Made by a program: the position numbers and the translations under genes. From Streptomyces cucumeris (GTDB lineage Bacteria > Actinomycetota > Actinomycetes > Streptomycetales > Streptomycetaceae), in contig NZ_JANCLX010000040.1 of the NCBI RefSeq assembly GCF_024295805.1, forward strand, positions 1-64,000: 64,000 bases of DNA, written 5' to 3'. This document shows, in pieces, positions 34,328 to 41,286 of this stretch. How positions within the stretch are numbered: position 1 is the first letter of the stretch; each line of letters starts with the position of its first letter. Under the pieces are notes generated by a model. It saw only the letters and a list, made by a program, of their open reading frames with translations. It searched no databases and was not told the DNA's origin.

Positions 34328-34774
34328 TCAGGACGGCCGGAGCGCGCGCCGGTGCCCGCGCTGCTCCAGTTCCTCGTCGTCGACGAGGACGAGCATGGGC
34401 TTGTCGGGCAGACACATCATGGTGACGAGGAACCGGACCGGTACGTCCGTCCGGTGGTTGCCGTCCTGGTAGTGGATCACGTCGCCGCCCGGTTCCCAGA
34501 ACGCCTCTCCCGCCCTGATCACCCGTTCGGGCTCTCCTTCGAGCTCGAATACCATCTCCCCCTCCAGCACATAGCCGAAGGCCGGTCCGAAGTGCCGGTG
34601 GGGCGGTGTGCCGGGGTCACCGGGAGGGAACTCGACCACCAGCGTCATGGCGTGCGCGCCGTCCGGCACGACGGGTGACTCCGCCTCCTGGATGACGGTG
34701 ACCGCGGTCTTCCATGCCTCGGACCGACGCCCCTGGCCCGCTGGGGAGTGGGCCGTCGCCTCGTCGTGCGCCAT
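34328..34774 (-). CDS. Single-domain cupin protein
   Basis: 148 aa from ATG 34774 with GGAGGTG upstream; 42 upstream in-frame codons are Gly/Arg/Pro-rich and rejected. The metal-site cupin motif 1 is PGTPPHRHFGPAFGYVLEGEMVFELEG (PPHRH then the glutamate) and motif 2 is PGGDVIHYQDGNHRTDVPVRFL with its His. It is typical of small RmlC-like cupins that bind Fe, Mn or Zn and may be dioxygenases, isomerases or sensors. It opens with MAHDEATAHSPAGQGRRSEAW and has no signal peptide. The 236-base gap to the divergent gene at 35011 should contain its promoter. Proximity to catalase suggests a stress context, which is only a guess. Confidence 0.88.
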   Translation of the reverse strand: MAHDEATAHSPAGQGRRSEAWKTAVTVIQEAESPVVPDGAHAMTLVVEFPPGDPGTPPHRHFGPAFGYVLEGEMVFELEGEPERVIRAGEAFWEPGGDVIHYQDGNHRTDVPVRFLVTMMCLPDKPMLVLVDDEELEQRGHRRALRPS

Positions 34775-35010
34775 CGCGCCACCTCCGTCCGGACGTGGAC
34801 CGGGACGTGGACCGGGCGGCCGCCGTCCGCGGCCCCGGCACCGGGCGCCGGAGCGGACGGGGCATCCTTCGCCACCGTACTGCGCCCGCGCACCGGCCAC
34901 CCCTCGGCCGGTCGCGCTGCGCCGGTCACGGGGTCGGGCTTACCGTGGTCGGAGGCGTCGGGTCCCGGTCCGGAGCCGACGGGCCCCGCACACTCGACGA
35001 AGGGTGCGTC

Positions 35011-35748
35011 ATGAGGTTCACGGTCCTGGGCGCGAGCGGGCTGATCGGAACCCAGGTGGTCGAGCGGCTGGGAGCGGGCGGCCACGAGGTCGTCCCGGCG
35101 TCGCTGTCGACCGGGGTCGACGTGGTCAGCGGCAAGGGTCTGGACGATGTCCTGCCGGGCAGCGAAGTGCTGATCAATCTGACCAACTCCCCCGCGTTCG
35201 ACGCCTCCTCCATCGACTTCTTCGAGACGTCGATGAACACCATCGGCACGGCCGCGGAGCGGGCCGGTGTGCGCCACGAGGTGATTCTCTCGATCGTCGG
35301 CGTGGACCGGGTGCCCCAACTGGACTACTACCGGGCCAAGGCCGCTCAGGAGGAGATCCTCGCGAGCGGCCCGGTCCCGTACTCGATCGTGCGGGCCACC
35401 CAGTTCTTCGAGTTCGTCGAGGCCATCATGGACTGGACGACCGAGGGTGAGACCGTCCGGCTGCCCACCACCCCGGTGCAGCCGATGGCGGCCGCGGACG
35501 TCTCCGCGGCGGTCGTGGCCACCGCCACCGGCGCCCCGCTGCGGGGCGTGCGCAACGTCGGCGGCCCCGAGGTGTTCCCGCTCGACGAGCTGGGCCGGAT
35601 CACCCTGGGGGCCAGGCCCGACGGCCGCCGGGTGGTCACCGACGAGCAGGCGGGCATGTTCGCGGCCATCGCGGGAGATGTCCTCACCGCGCCGGAGGGC
35701 ACGCCCCTGGCGCCCACGTACTACCGGGAATGGCTCGAGCACCGCTGA
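35011..35748 (+). CDS. NmrA-like NAD(P)-binding oxidoreductase (atypical SDR)
   Basis: 245 aa from ATG 35011 with GAAGGG upstream. MRFTVLGASGLIGTQVVERL gives the GASGxxG nucleotide-binding motif, followed by DVLPGSEVLINLTNSP, a VILSIVGVDRVPQLDYYRAK segment (the YYRAK Tyr/Lys pair as in NmrA/TMR-like SDRs), and SIVRATQFFEFVEAIMDW, a conserved FxF-type motif. Members of this family are quinone or azo reductases, flavin-like reductases or redox sensors. The gene's last base is only one base from the stop of the convergent SnoaL-like gene, with no room for a terminator. Confidence 0.9.
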   Translation: MRFTVLGASGLIGTQVVERLGAGGHEVVPASLSTGVDVVSGKGLDDVLPGSEVLINLTNSPAFDASSIDFFETSMNTIGTAAERAGVRHEVILSIVGVDRVPQLDYYRAKAAQEEILASGPVPYSIVRATQFFEFVEAIMDWTTEGETVRLPTTPVQPMAAADVSAAVVATATGAPLRGVRNVGGPEVFPLDELGRITLGARPDGRRVVTDEQAGMFAAIAGDVLTAPEGTPLAPTYYREWLEHR

Positions 35749-35749
35749 G

Positions 35750-36142
35750 TCAGCGGGCGCTGCCGATGTTCCGGTCGGCATCGGATCCCTTGAGCATCAA
35801 GGTGGTCTCCTCGATGCGGTTGAACCGGCCGTCGGGCGCGAAGTCGGCGAACACATAGACCTCCATGCTCACGGTCGAACCGTCCTTCTTGGTGATGTGG
35901 GCGGTGTGCCGGTCGGCGTAGTTGCTGCCGTCGTACAGCTCCTCGTGCACCTCGACACGGCCATCGGCGACGAGGGAGCGCACATGGGTGATGTGCTCCA
36001 GGAACTCGGTGCGGTCGGCCCACTCGCCGTCCGTGCGCTGGCGGTACTCCGGGGAGAAGTGGCGGTCGGCCGCCTCCTCCAGGGTGATGTCGCTGTTGAA
36101 GAGCAGGTCGTTCAGGGCGGCCTCGATGCCGGTGCGAGTCAT
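35750..36142 (-). CDS. SnoaL-like / NTF2-fold protein under MarR control
   Basis: 130 aa from ATG 36142 with AAGGGG 7 bases upstream. The pattern ALNDLLFNSDITLEEAADRHFSPEYRQR, WADRTEFLEHITHVRSL, GSNYADRHTAHITKKDGSTVSMEVYVFADFAPDGRFNRIEETT is characteristic of SnoaL-like proteins, where ADRHTA and the acidic ending line the pocket. The divergent MarR gene starts 95 bases away, with two copies of one operator between them, so expression is probably relieved by a MarR ligand. The function may be modification of that ligand; this is inference. Confidence 0.88.
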   Translation of the reverse strand: MTRTGIEAALNDLLFNSDITLEEAADRHFSPEYRQRTDGEWADRTEFLEHITHVRSLVADGRVEVHEELYDGSNYADRHTAHITKKDGSTVSMEVYVFADFAPDGRFNRIEETTLMLKGSDADRNIGSAR

Positions 36143-36166
36143 GGGAATCCCCTTCAAGAAAGGTAG

Positions 36167-36185
36167 TGCGTGCGCCGCGCACGCA
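36167..36185. promoter_or_regulatory. MarR operator copy 1 (SnoaL side)
   Basis: TGCGTGCGCCGCGCACGCA has perfect 9-base arms around a central C. The core GCGTGCG-N3-CGCACGC recurs at 36209-36225, with centres 41 bp apart, about four helical turns, so both sites face the same side of the DNA. This copy lies downstream of a TACAGT -10-like element for the leftward gene. Confidence 0.7.
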
Positions 36186-36208
36186 TCTCCTTCACTGTAG
36201 CAGGAAAC

Positions 36209-36225
36209 GCGTGCGGCGCGCACGC
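36209..36225. promoter_or_regulatory. MarR operator copy 2 (MarR side)
   Basis: GCGTGCG-GCG-CGCACGC repeats the core of the first operator. It ends immediately before TATTCT (36226-36231), a -10-like element 6 bases before the GTG start at 36238, so the MarR gene may be leaderless and repressed by this site. Confidence 0.7.
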
Positions 36226-36237
36226 TATTCTTGTGGT

Positions 36238-36681
36238 GTGGAAAACGAAGTGGGACATGAGATCGCGGAAGCGCTGGGCATCCTGCTCAGGCGCACCACT
36301 CGCGCACAGCTGCACAAGCGGCTCACCGAAGGCATGGGAGAGGCGGTGGACGAGGTGACCTACCCGGTGCTCAGCGCACTGGCCCGGACCGGACCCCGCA
36401 GTGCCGCGGAGCTGGCTCCCGATGCCGGGGTCGACCGCTCCGGTGTCACCCGCCGCGCCTCCCGGCTGGAGGCCGCCGGGCTCATCCGCCGGGAGGCGGA
36501 CCCCACGGACCGGCGCGCACATCTGCTCGTCCTCACCGAGGAGGGCGAAGCCGCGGTGACGGAGCTGCGCGCGCGTCTGGCCGCCCACATCATGAGGAGC
36601 CTGTCCTCCTGGCCGCCCGGGGAAGCCGAGTCCTTCGCCCGCCAGTTGCGCCGCTTCACGGCCGAAGGCCCGTTCGCCTGA
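36238..36681 (+). CDS. MarR-family regulator divergent from a SnoaL-like gene
   Basis: 147 aa from GTG 36238. The protein opens VENEVGHEIAEALGILLRR. The winged helix is YPVLSALARTGPRSAAELAPDAGVDRSGVTRRASRLEAAGLIRRE with wing ADPTDRRAHLLVLTEEG, and the C-terminal helix contains SFARQLRRFTAEGPFA. No Shine-Dalgarno sequence precedes the start; the -10-like TATTCT 6 bases upstream suggests a leaderless mRNA. The two operator copies in the 95-base divergent gap imply autorepression and control of the SnoaL-like gene. Confidence 0.9.
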   Translation: MENEVGHEIAEALGILLRRTTRAQLHKRLTEGMGEAVDEVTYPVLSALARTGPRSAAELAPDAGVDRSGVTRRASRLEAAGLIRREADPTDRRAHLLVLTEEGEAAVTELRARLAAHIMRSLSSWPPGEAESFARQLRRFTAEGPFA

Positions 36682-37009
36682 CGCCGCCATACCCGTACCG
36701 GACACCGGCGTCCCGTCGGTGTCCGGTTGCCGGGCGCGGCCCGGCCGGAAAAGCCACCGTGGACGGCCCCGGGCGCGCGTCGGTTCCGATACGGGGGTCG
36801 ATCCGGCGCAGACTCTAGGTGTTCCCCCAGCGATACGGCGTGTACGAGCCCTTTCTGACCTGGGCTTCCATGCTTAGACCGGACCATGTTCCGATGACGT
36901 ACGCTTCATGTCACGACGCGGGAGCGGACACCTGTGCCCTCCGCGCGATCCCGAACGTCTGGGGTACCTCCGCGACTTGGGCAGCGTCGCCAGGAGGTGG
37001 ACGCACACA
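36682..37009. other. 328-base intergenic region before the BTAD regulator
   Basis: It holds a terminator hairpin at its left end and, at 36988-36994, the AGGAGGT ribosome site of the BTAD gene. An in-frame ATG at 36908 could extend that gene by 34 codons but lacks a ribosome site and encodes poor sequence. No tRNA, repeat or clear promoter pair was recognised. Confidence 0.5.
36698..36726 (+). terminator. Hairpin after the MarR gene
   Basis: CCGGACACCG (36698-36707) pairs exactly with CGGTGTCCGG (36717-36726) around a 9-base loop, 17 bases after the MarR stop. Confidence 0.65.
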
Positions 37010-38986
37010 GTGAACTCACAACACGCGCATGCCACGCGATACTGCCTGCTGGGCCCCGTCGAGGTGCTGCGCGACGGGACCGCGTTGGACCTGGGGCCAC
37101 GGCAACGCCGACTGCTGCTGATCCGGCTGCTCATCGAGGACGGCCGGCCCGTCTCGGTGGAACAGCTCTGCCGGGACCTGTGGCAGGGCCCTCCGCCGAC
37201 GGGCGCCGTGTCCTCGGTGCGTGCGCACATCAGCCGACTGCGCTCGGTGCTCGACCCCGTGCGCACCGGCCGGTCCACCGTCCTGGTCAACGGTCCTGCC
37301 GGATACTCCCTGAAGGTCCCGCGTGAGGCGCTGGACACCACCGGCTTCGAGGAGTCGGTGGCACGGGCCCGCGAGGCCATGCGGCACGGTCAACTGGACA
37401 CCGCCCGCGAGGAGATCGACGGCTCGCTGAGCCTGTGGCGCGGCGAGGCCCTCGGCGACGCCGCCGGACACGACTTCGCGGTCCGCGAGGCGGCCCGGCT
37501 CGCCACCGCCCGCCAGGACGCCGAGGAGTTGCGGGCGACCGTCCTCATCAAACAGGGCGATGTGGAGCGCGCGATCGCCGCCGCCGAGGCACTGACCCTC
37601 GGGGCCCCGCTCCGCGAGACGTCCTGGGCCCTGCTGATGCGTGCGCTGTACGCCGCGGGCCGGTCGGTGGAGGCGCTGCGCCAGTACGAGCGGTTCCGCG
37701 CCATGCTGGCCTCGGAGCTCGGTCTCGACCCCGGGCCGGGGATGCGCGAGCTGCACATGGCGATCCTGCGGCACGACATCGAGGTGCTCGGGGAATCCGC
37801 CACCGCCACCGCGCACCCCCCGGTGCCACCGCAGGGCGGACCGGCTCCGGCCGCGGTTCCGCTGGTGGGCCGGGACGAGGAGATCACGCACCTCGCCGCG
37901 CTGCTGCGCTCGGCGTCGGCGGGCCGCACCCAGTGGGCCGTACTCTCCGGGGAGCCCGGGTCCGGCAAGACCCGGTTGCTGGACGAGCTGTCCATGGTGG
38001 CCGAGGGCACGGGTTTCACCGTCGCCCGGGCCAGCGGCGGTCAGGCGCTCAGCGAGAGCCACGGCATCTCGCTCCTGTGCCCCGCCACCCAGATCCTGGA
38101 AGGGCTGGGAGCCGCGGGGCCCGCGGACCGGTCCGGTCCCGACGCCGACGGCGGTCAACTGGCCACGCTGGTACGGGAGCTCACCCGCAAGCCGGCCCTG
38201 TGCGTCATCGACGACCTCGACTGGGCCACCCCGGAGTTCCACGGTCTGCTGCGCCGGCTCGCCGCCGTCCTGCGGGACGCTCCGGTCGTCCTGGTCTGCG
38301 CCCTGCGCGACACCGAAGAGCCCGCCGCGAGCGCGCTGCTGGCAGAACTGGCCCGGCACGGCGCCACCCGGCTGCACCTGGATCCGCTGTCGGCCACCGA
38401 TGTGGCCGGGCTGCTCGCCGCCGCGGGCGAGAACGCCTCACCCCAGGCGGCGGAGGCACTCCACCGGCAGGGCGAGGGAAACCCCTTCACCCTGGGCGAG
38501 TTGATGAAGATGCCGCCGGAGCAGCGTGTCGGCCCGGCGGCGCGGGTGCCCGCGGCGGTGAGCAGCGTGGTCCACGCGCGGCTCGCCGAACTGGCCCCAC
38601 CGGCACGCCGGATGCTCACCTACGCCGCGGCCGACGGCGCGGACCTGGACATCGGACTGCTCGCCGAGGTCCTGGACATGCCCCGGGACCGGCTGCTGCC
38701 CCTGGTCGACGCCGCCGTCACCGCCCGGGTGCTGGTCTGGGACGCGGACCCCGGTGAACGCTCCACAGGGCGTTACCGCTTCCCCGAACTGCCGCGCCAA
38801 GTGGTGCTGCGTACACTCACCCCCTCGTCGAGACAGTTGCTGCATGCGGGCCTCGCCCGTGTGCTCGACGGCCGTCCGGCCACCGATCCGCAACGTGTCG
38901 CCGGACATGTGCGCGCGGCGGGCCCGATGGCGCCGGAGACGTCCGTCGAGCGGGTGGTCCCGCCCGTCCCCGAACAAGGTCGCTGA
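37010..38986 (+). CDS. SARP-type regulator: winged helix-BTAD-AAA ATPase
   Basis: 658 aa from GTG 37010 (AGGAGGT, 15 bases from the start including a CGCACACA spacer). Residues about 9-95 are an OmpR/SARP winged helix (RYCLLGPVEVLRDGTALDLG, then RRLLLIRLLIEDGRPVSVEQ). Residues 100-245 are the bacterial transcriptional activation domain (LDTTGFEESVARAREAM, LYAAGRSVEALRQYERFRAML, ELGLDPGPGMRELHMAIL). From about 290 follows an AAA ATPase with Walker A GEPGSGKTRLLDEL near 314 and Walker B-like ALCVIDDLDWA. It stops after roughly 350 residues of ATPase-type sequence and lacks the long TPR tail of AfsR-like giants. SARPs activate biosynthetic operons; candidate targets in the window are the two PKS operons, but neither is adjacent. 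Confidence 0.92.
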   Translation: MNSQHAHATRYCLLGPVEVLRDGTALDLGPRQRRLLLIRLLIEDGRPVSVEQLCRDLWQGPPPTGAVSSVRAHISRLRSVLDPVRTGRSTVLVNGPAGYSLKVPREALDTTGFEESVARAREAMRHGQLDTAREEIDGSLSLWRGEALGDAAGHDFAVREAARLATARQDAEELRATVLIKQGDVERAIAAAEALTLGAPLRETSWALLMRALYAAGRSVEALRQYERFRAMLASELGLDPGPGMRELHMAILRHDIEVLGESATATAHPPVPPQGGPAPAAVPLVGRDEEITHLAALLRSASAGRTQWAVLSGEPGSGKTRLLDELSMVAEGTGFTVARASGGQALSESHGISLLCPATQILEGLGAAGPADRSGPDADGGQLATLVRELTRKPALCVIDDLDWATPEFHGLLRRLAAVLRDAPVVLVCALRDTEEPAASALLAELARHGATRLHLDPLSATDVAGLLAAAGENASPQAAEALHRQGEGNPFTLGELMKMPPEQRVGPAARVPAAVSSVVHARLAELAPPARRMLTYAAADGADLDIGLLAEVLDMPRDRLLPLVDAAVTARVLVWDADPGERSTGRYRFPELPRQVVLRTLTPSSRQLLHAGLARVLDGRPATDPQRVAGHVRAAGPMAPETSVERVVPPVPEQGR

Positions 38987-39057
38987 CCTGTCCCTCACCC
39001 CCGTCAACACCCCCATCGCCGCTGAACACGAGGTCCAGCGGCCAGGAGGAGAAGTCC

Positions 39058-40518
39058 ATGTCCGATCAGCACCAGGCCGGTGGCGCGGAGACGCCGAGCG
39101 GCAGCCAGGCCGCCGGAGCCGCGTCCCCCGACCCGGAAGCGGCACCGGCGCGCGGTTCCTCGTCGCCCGAGGCGTCCGTGTCCGGCCCGGGGTCCGCGGC
39201 CACGCCCGACGCGGCGAGCGTCGAGGCACACCTCACCGGCAGAGTGCCGTCCGCCACCGGTGGCTCGGGTACGACGTCCACGTCGTCCACGTCGTCGCCC
39301 GCAGGGGCGAAGGGTTCGAAGGGCGCGTCCGGCGAGGAGGGTCCGTCCACCGGGGAAGGCTCGTCCGAGGCGACGAAGAAGGCCCCCGCAGCGAAGGGCT
39401 CACCCGAGGCCGAGGCGGGCGAGGGCGGCGAGGCGTCCGAACCTGAGGGCGCGGACGGTGAGTCCACCGGCGCGGCGGAGACGGCCAGCGAGACGGAGGA
39501 GGGGAGCGGCACACCGGAGACCGCCGCCTCCGAGGGCGCGTCGGCCACCGGTACGCGCTCCGGGGGCAAGACCCGGGCGGGCAGGTCCGGCCGTGGCAGG
39601 GGTGCCATCGCCACCGTGTCCGGGGAGGCACGGGCCGAGGGGCCCGCCGCCGCGGCCACCGCCAGTGCCGCGGCGCCCGGCGGGTCCGGTCCCGACGCGG
39701 CCGCCGGCTTCCCCGGCCGTCCCAAGAAGCCGCTGCTCGCCGGGGCAGCGATGGCCGGGGCCGTGCTCGTCGCCGTACCGCTGCTCGTCATGGCCGTCTC
39801 GGACAAGGACGAGAAGAGCGAGAAGGTGGCCACGGCCGGCTCCTCCGACACCGTGCTGGACGACGACGGATCGCGGGCGGGGGCGTTCGTGCCCGAGTCG
39901 CCCTCCCCGAAGAAGGAGAAGCCGAAGAAGGAGAAGAAGGAGAAGGCTCCCGCCGCCGCGAAGCAGCCGCCGCCGGCCGCCCCCAGCAGCCCGACGGCGA
40001 AGCCCAAGGCCAAGCCGCGCTCCCCCGCCAAGAAGAAGGCGAGCAACCTGCCCCTCCTGAACAATGTGCTGATCAAGAACAACACGAACCAGACGTGTGC
40101 CGACATCCCCGGTACCGGCTACCAGGACGGGCCGGTCCACCAGTCGGCCTGCAACAGCACCATGCAGGACAACCAGCTCTGGGACGTGGAGAAGAAGTAC
40201 GGCAAGGCCGGTCCGGGCGGAGCCCCGCTGTACCAGATCCGCAACGTGGTGGACAACCTGTGCATGGACCTGCCGGGTTACGGAGGGGCCTCGGGCGCCT
40301 CGTACGTCACGGAGTACCCGTGCAACGGCACGACGGACGACAACCAGCTGTGGTGGCTGGACAAGCAGAGCGACGGCCGCTACTGGATCCGCAACTTCGC
40401 CAGCAACAACCAGTGCCTGGACTCGTACGAGGCGGATTCCGAAACCCGCAACCTCATCATCTGGCCGTGCAACGAGGAGAGCCAGAACAACCACGAGTGG
40501 TACTTCACGGCCCACTGA
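39058..40518 (+). CDS. Membrane-anchored protein with C-terminal ricin-B-like (RICIN) domain
   Basis: 486 aa from ATG 39058 (AGGAGGAG upstream). Residues 1-220 are a disordered, acidic Ala/Ser/Glu/Gly-rich region without signal peptide. One hydrophobic helix lies at about 225-247 (LLAGAAMAGAVLVAVPLLVM), followed by a Lys/Pro-rich spacer (KEKPKKEKKEK, PAAPSSPTAKPKAKPR). The C-terminal about 150 residues form a beta-trefoil-like unit with repeated Q-x-W motifs: DNQLWDVE, DNQLWWLD and NNHEWYF, plus paired Cys (CADIPG, CMDLPG, CLDSYE). The topology suggests a cytoplasmic N-terminal tail and an exposed lectin-like domain that may bind carbohydrate or cell wall. A strong terminator hairpin follows. 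Confidence 0.9.
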   Translation: MSDQHQAGGAETPSGSQAAGAASPDPEAAPARGSSSPEASVSGPGSAATPDAASVEAHLTGRVPSATGGSGTTSTSSTSSPAGAKGSKGASGEEGPSTGEGSSEATKKAPAAKGSPEAEAGEGGEASEPEGADGESTGAAETASETEEGSGTPETAASEGASATGTRSGGKTRAGRSGRGRGAIATVSGEARAEGPAAAATASAAAPGGSGPDAAAGFPGRPKKPLLAGAAMAGAVLVAVPLLVMAVSDKDEKSEKVATAGSSDTVLDDDGSRAGAFVPESPSPKKEKPKKEKKEKAPAAAKQPPPAAPSSPTAKPKAKPRSPAKKKASNLPLLNNVLIKNNTNQTCADIPGTGYQDGPVHQSACNSTMQDNQLWDVEKKYGKAGPGGAPLYQIRNVVDNLCMDLPGYGGASGASYVTEYPCNGTTDDNQLWWLDKQSDGRYWIRNFASNNQCLDSYEADSETRNLIIWPCNEESQNNHEWYFTAH

Positions 40519-40535
40519 TCCCGGTCGCCCGACCG

Positions 40536-40564
40536 CTGCCGCGCCCCCGTCGGGGGCGCGGCAG
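40536..40564. terminator. Strong bidirectional hairpin
   Basis: CTGCCGCGCCCCCG (40536-40549) and its exact complement (40551-40564) flank a single T. It sits between the stop of the ricin-like gene (40518) and the stop of the convergent gene at 40573, so it can terminate both transcripts. Confidence 0.85.
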
Positions 40565-40572
40565 TTCGCGTT

Positions 40573-41286
40573 TCAGCTCCGCTGTCCCTCGGTGCCCTCG
40601 TCTCCCGACGCGGCATTCGTGGACATCGGTTCCCTGGACACCGGAACCTCGGGCAACGAGACCTCGGTCACCGGGGGCTCGGGCGTCCCGTCCCCCGCGG
40701 CCGTCTGCTGTGCCGCGGCCGCGAGCGCCTCGCGCAGGGCGTCGGTGTCCACGGTCATGGACACCGGGCCCGAGGGGTTGATGTAGAGCACATGCTCCTG
40801 CGGTATCCGGTCGACGAGCTGTGCCACGGGGACCAGTTCGAACCCGAACCGCCCGGCCGTGTGCAGATGGACCGGTGAGGTGAAGACGGGGACCACCGGC
40901 GTGCCGTCAGGGGCCGTGGCGGACAGCGGGTCACCGGCGGGGTCGGTCAGCACGGCGACCTCCGCCGCGGCGAGGGTCCTCGGTACCGCTTCCCCCGGTC
41001 CGTATCCGGTGGCGGCGAGCTGCACCGCTTCGTCCACCTCGTCGGTCGCCTCGGGCCAGCCCATGGCCTGGGGCGAAGGGCGGTACTCCTCGTTCTCGCG
41101 CCACTCCTCGATCTCCCCGTCCAGGCCGGACCTCCACTGGCCGACCACAGCCCAGTTCGGAGGCTCACCCGGTCCGGCCCACGCCGGGTCGACCATACCC
41201 AGCCAGTGGTCGGGGGCCAGCCGCGCGGCCTCCTCGATCTGCTTGGGGACCGGCGGCGCGGTGTCGGAGGCGGTGTTGTCGTTCAT
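40573..41286 (-). CDS. SseB-like, type VII secretion-associated type protein
   Basis: 237 aa, ATG start overlapping the giant gene's stop as ATGA, so translation is coupled. The N-terminal half (EEAARLAPDHWLGMVDPAW, then NWAVVGQWRSGLDGEIEEW and EYRPSPQAMGWPEATDEVD) and the second half (PDGTPVVPVFTSPVHLHTAG, LVPVAQLVDRIPQEHVLYINP, SGPVSMTVDTDALREAL) match an SseB-like fold. From memory, such proteins are annotated as type VII secretion-associated and are encoded beside very large single-cysteine-domain proteins in Streptomyces. It may be a chaperone, immunity or targeting partner of the giant protein; that is inference from coupling. The C-terminal 30 residues are polar and probably disordered. 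Confidence 0.88.
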   Translation of the reverse strand: MNDNTASDTAPPVPKQIEEAARLAPDHWLGMVDPAWAGPGEPPNWAVVGQWRSGLDGEIEEWRENEEYRPSPQAMGWPEATDEVDEAVQLAATGYGPGEAVPRTLAAAEVAVLTDPAGDPLSATAPDGTPVVPVFTSPVHLHTAGRFGFELVPVAQLVDRIPQEHVLYINPSGPVSMTVDTDALREALAAAAQQTAAGDGTPEPPVTEVSLPEVPVSREPMSTNAASGDEGTEGQRS

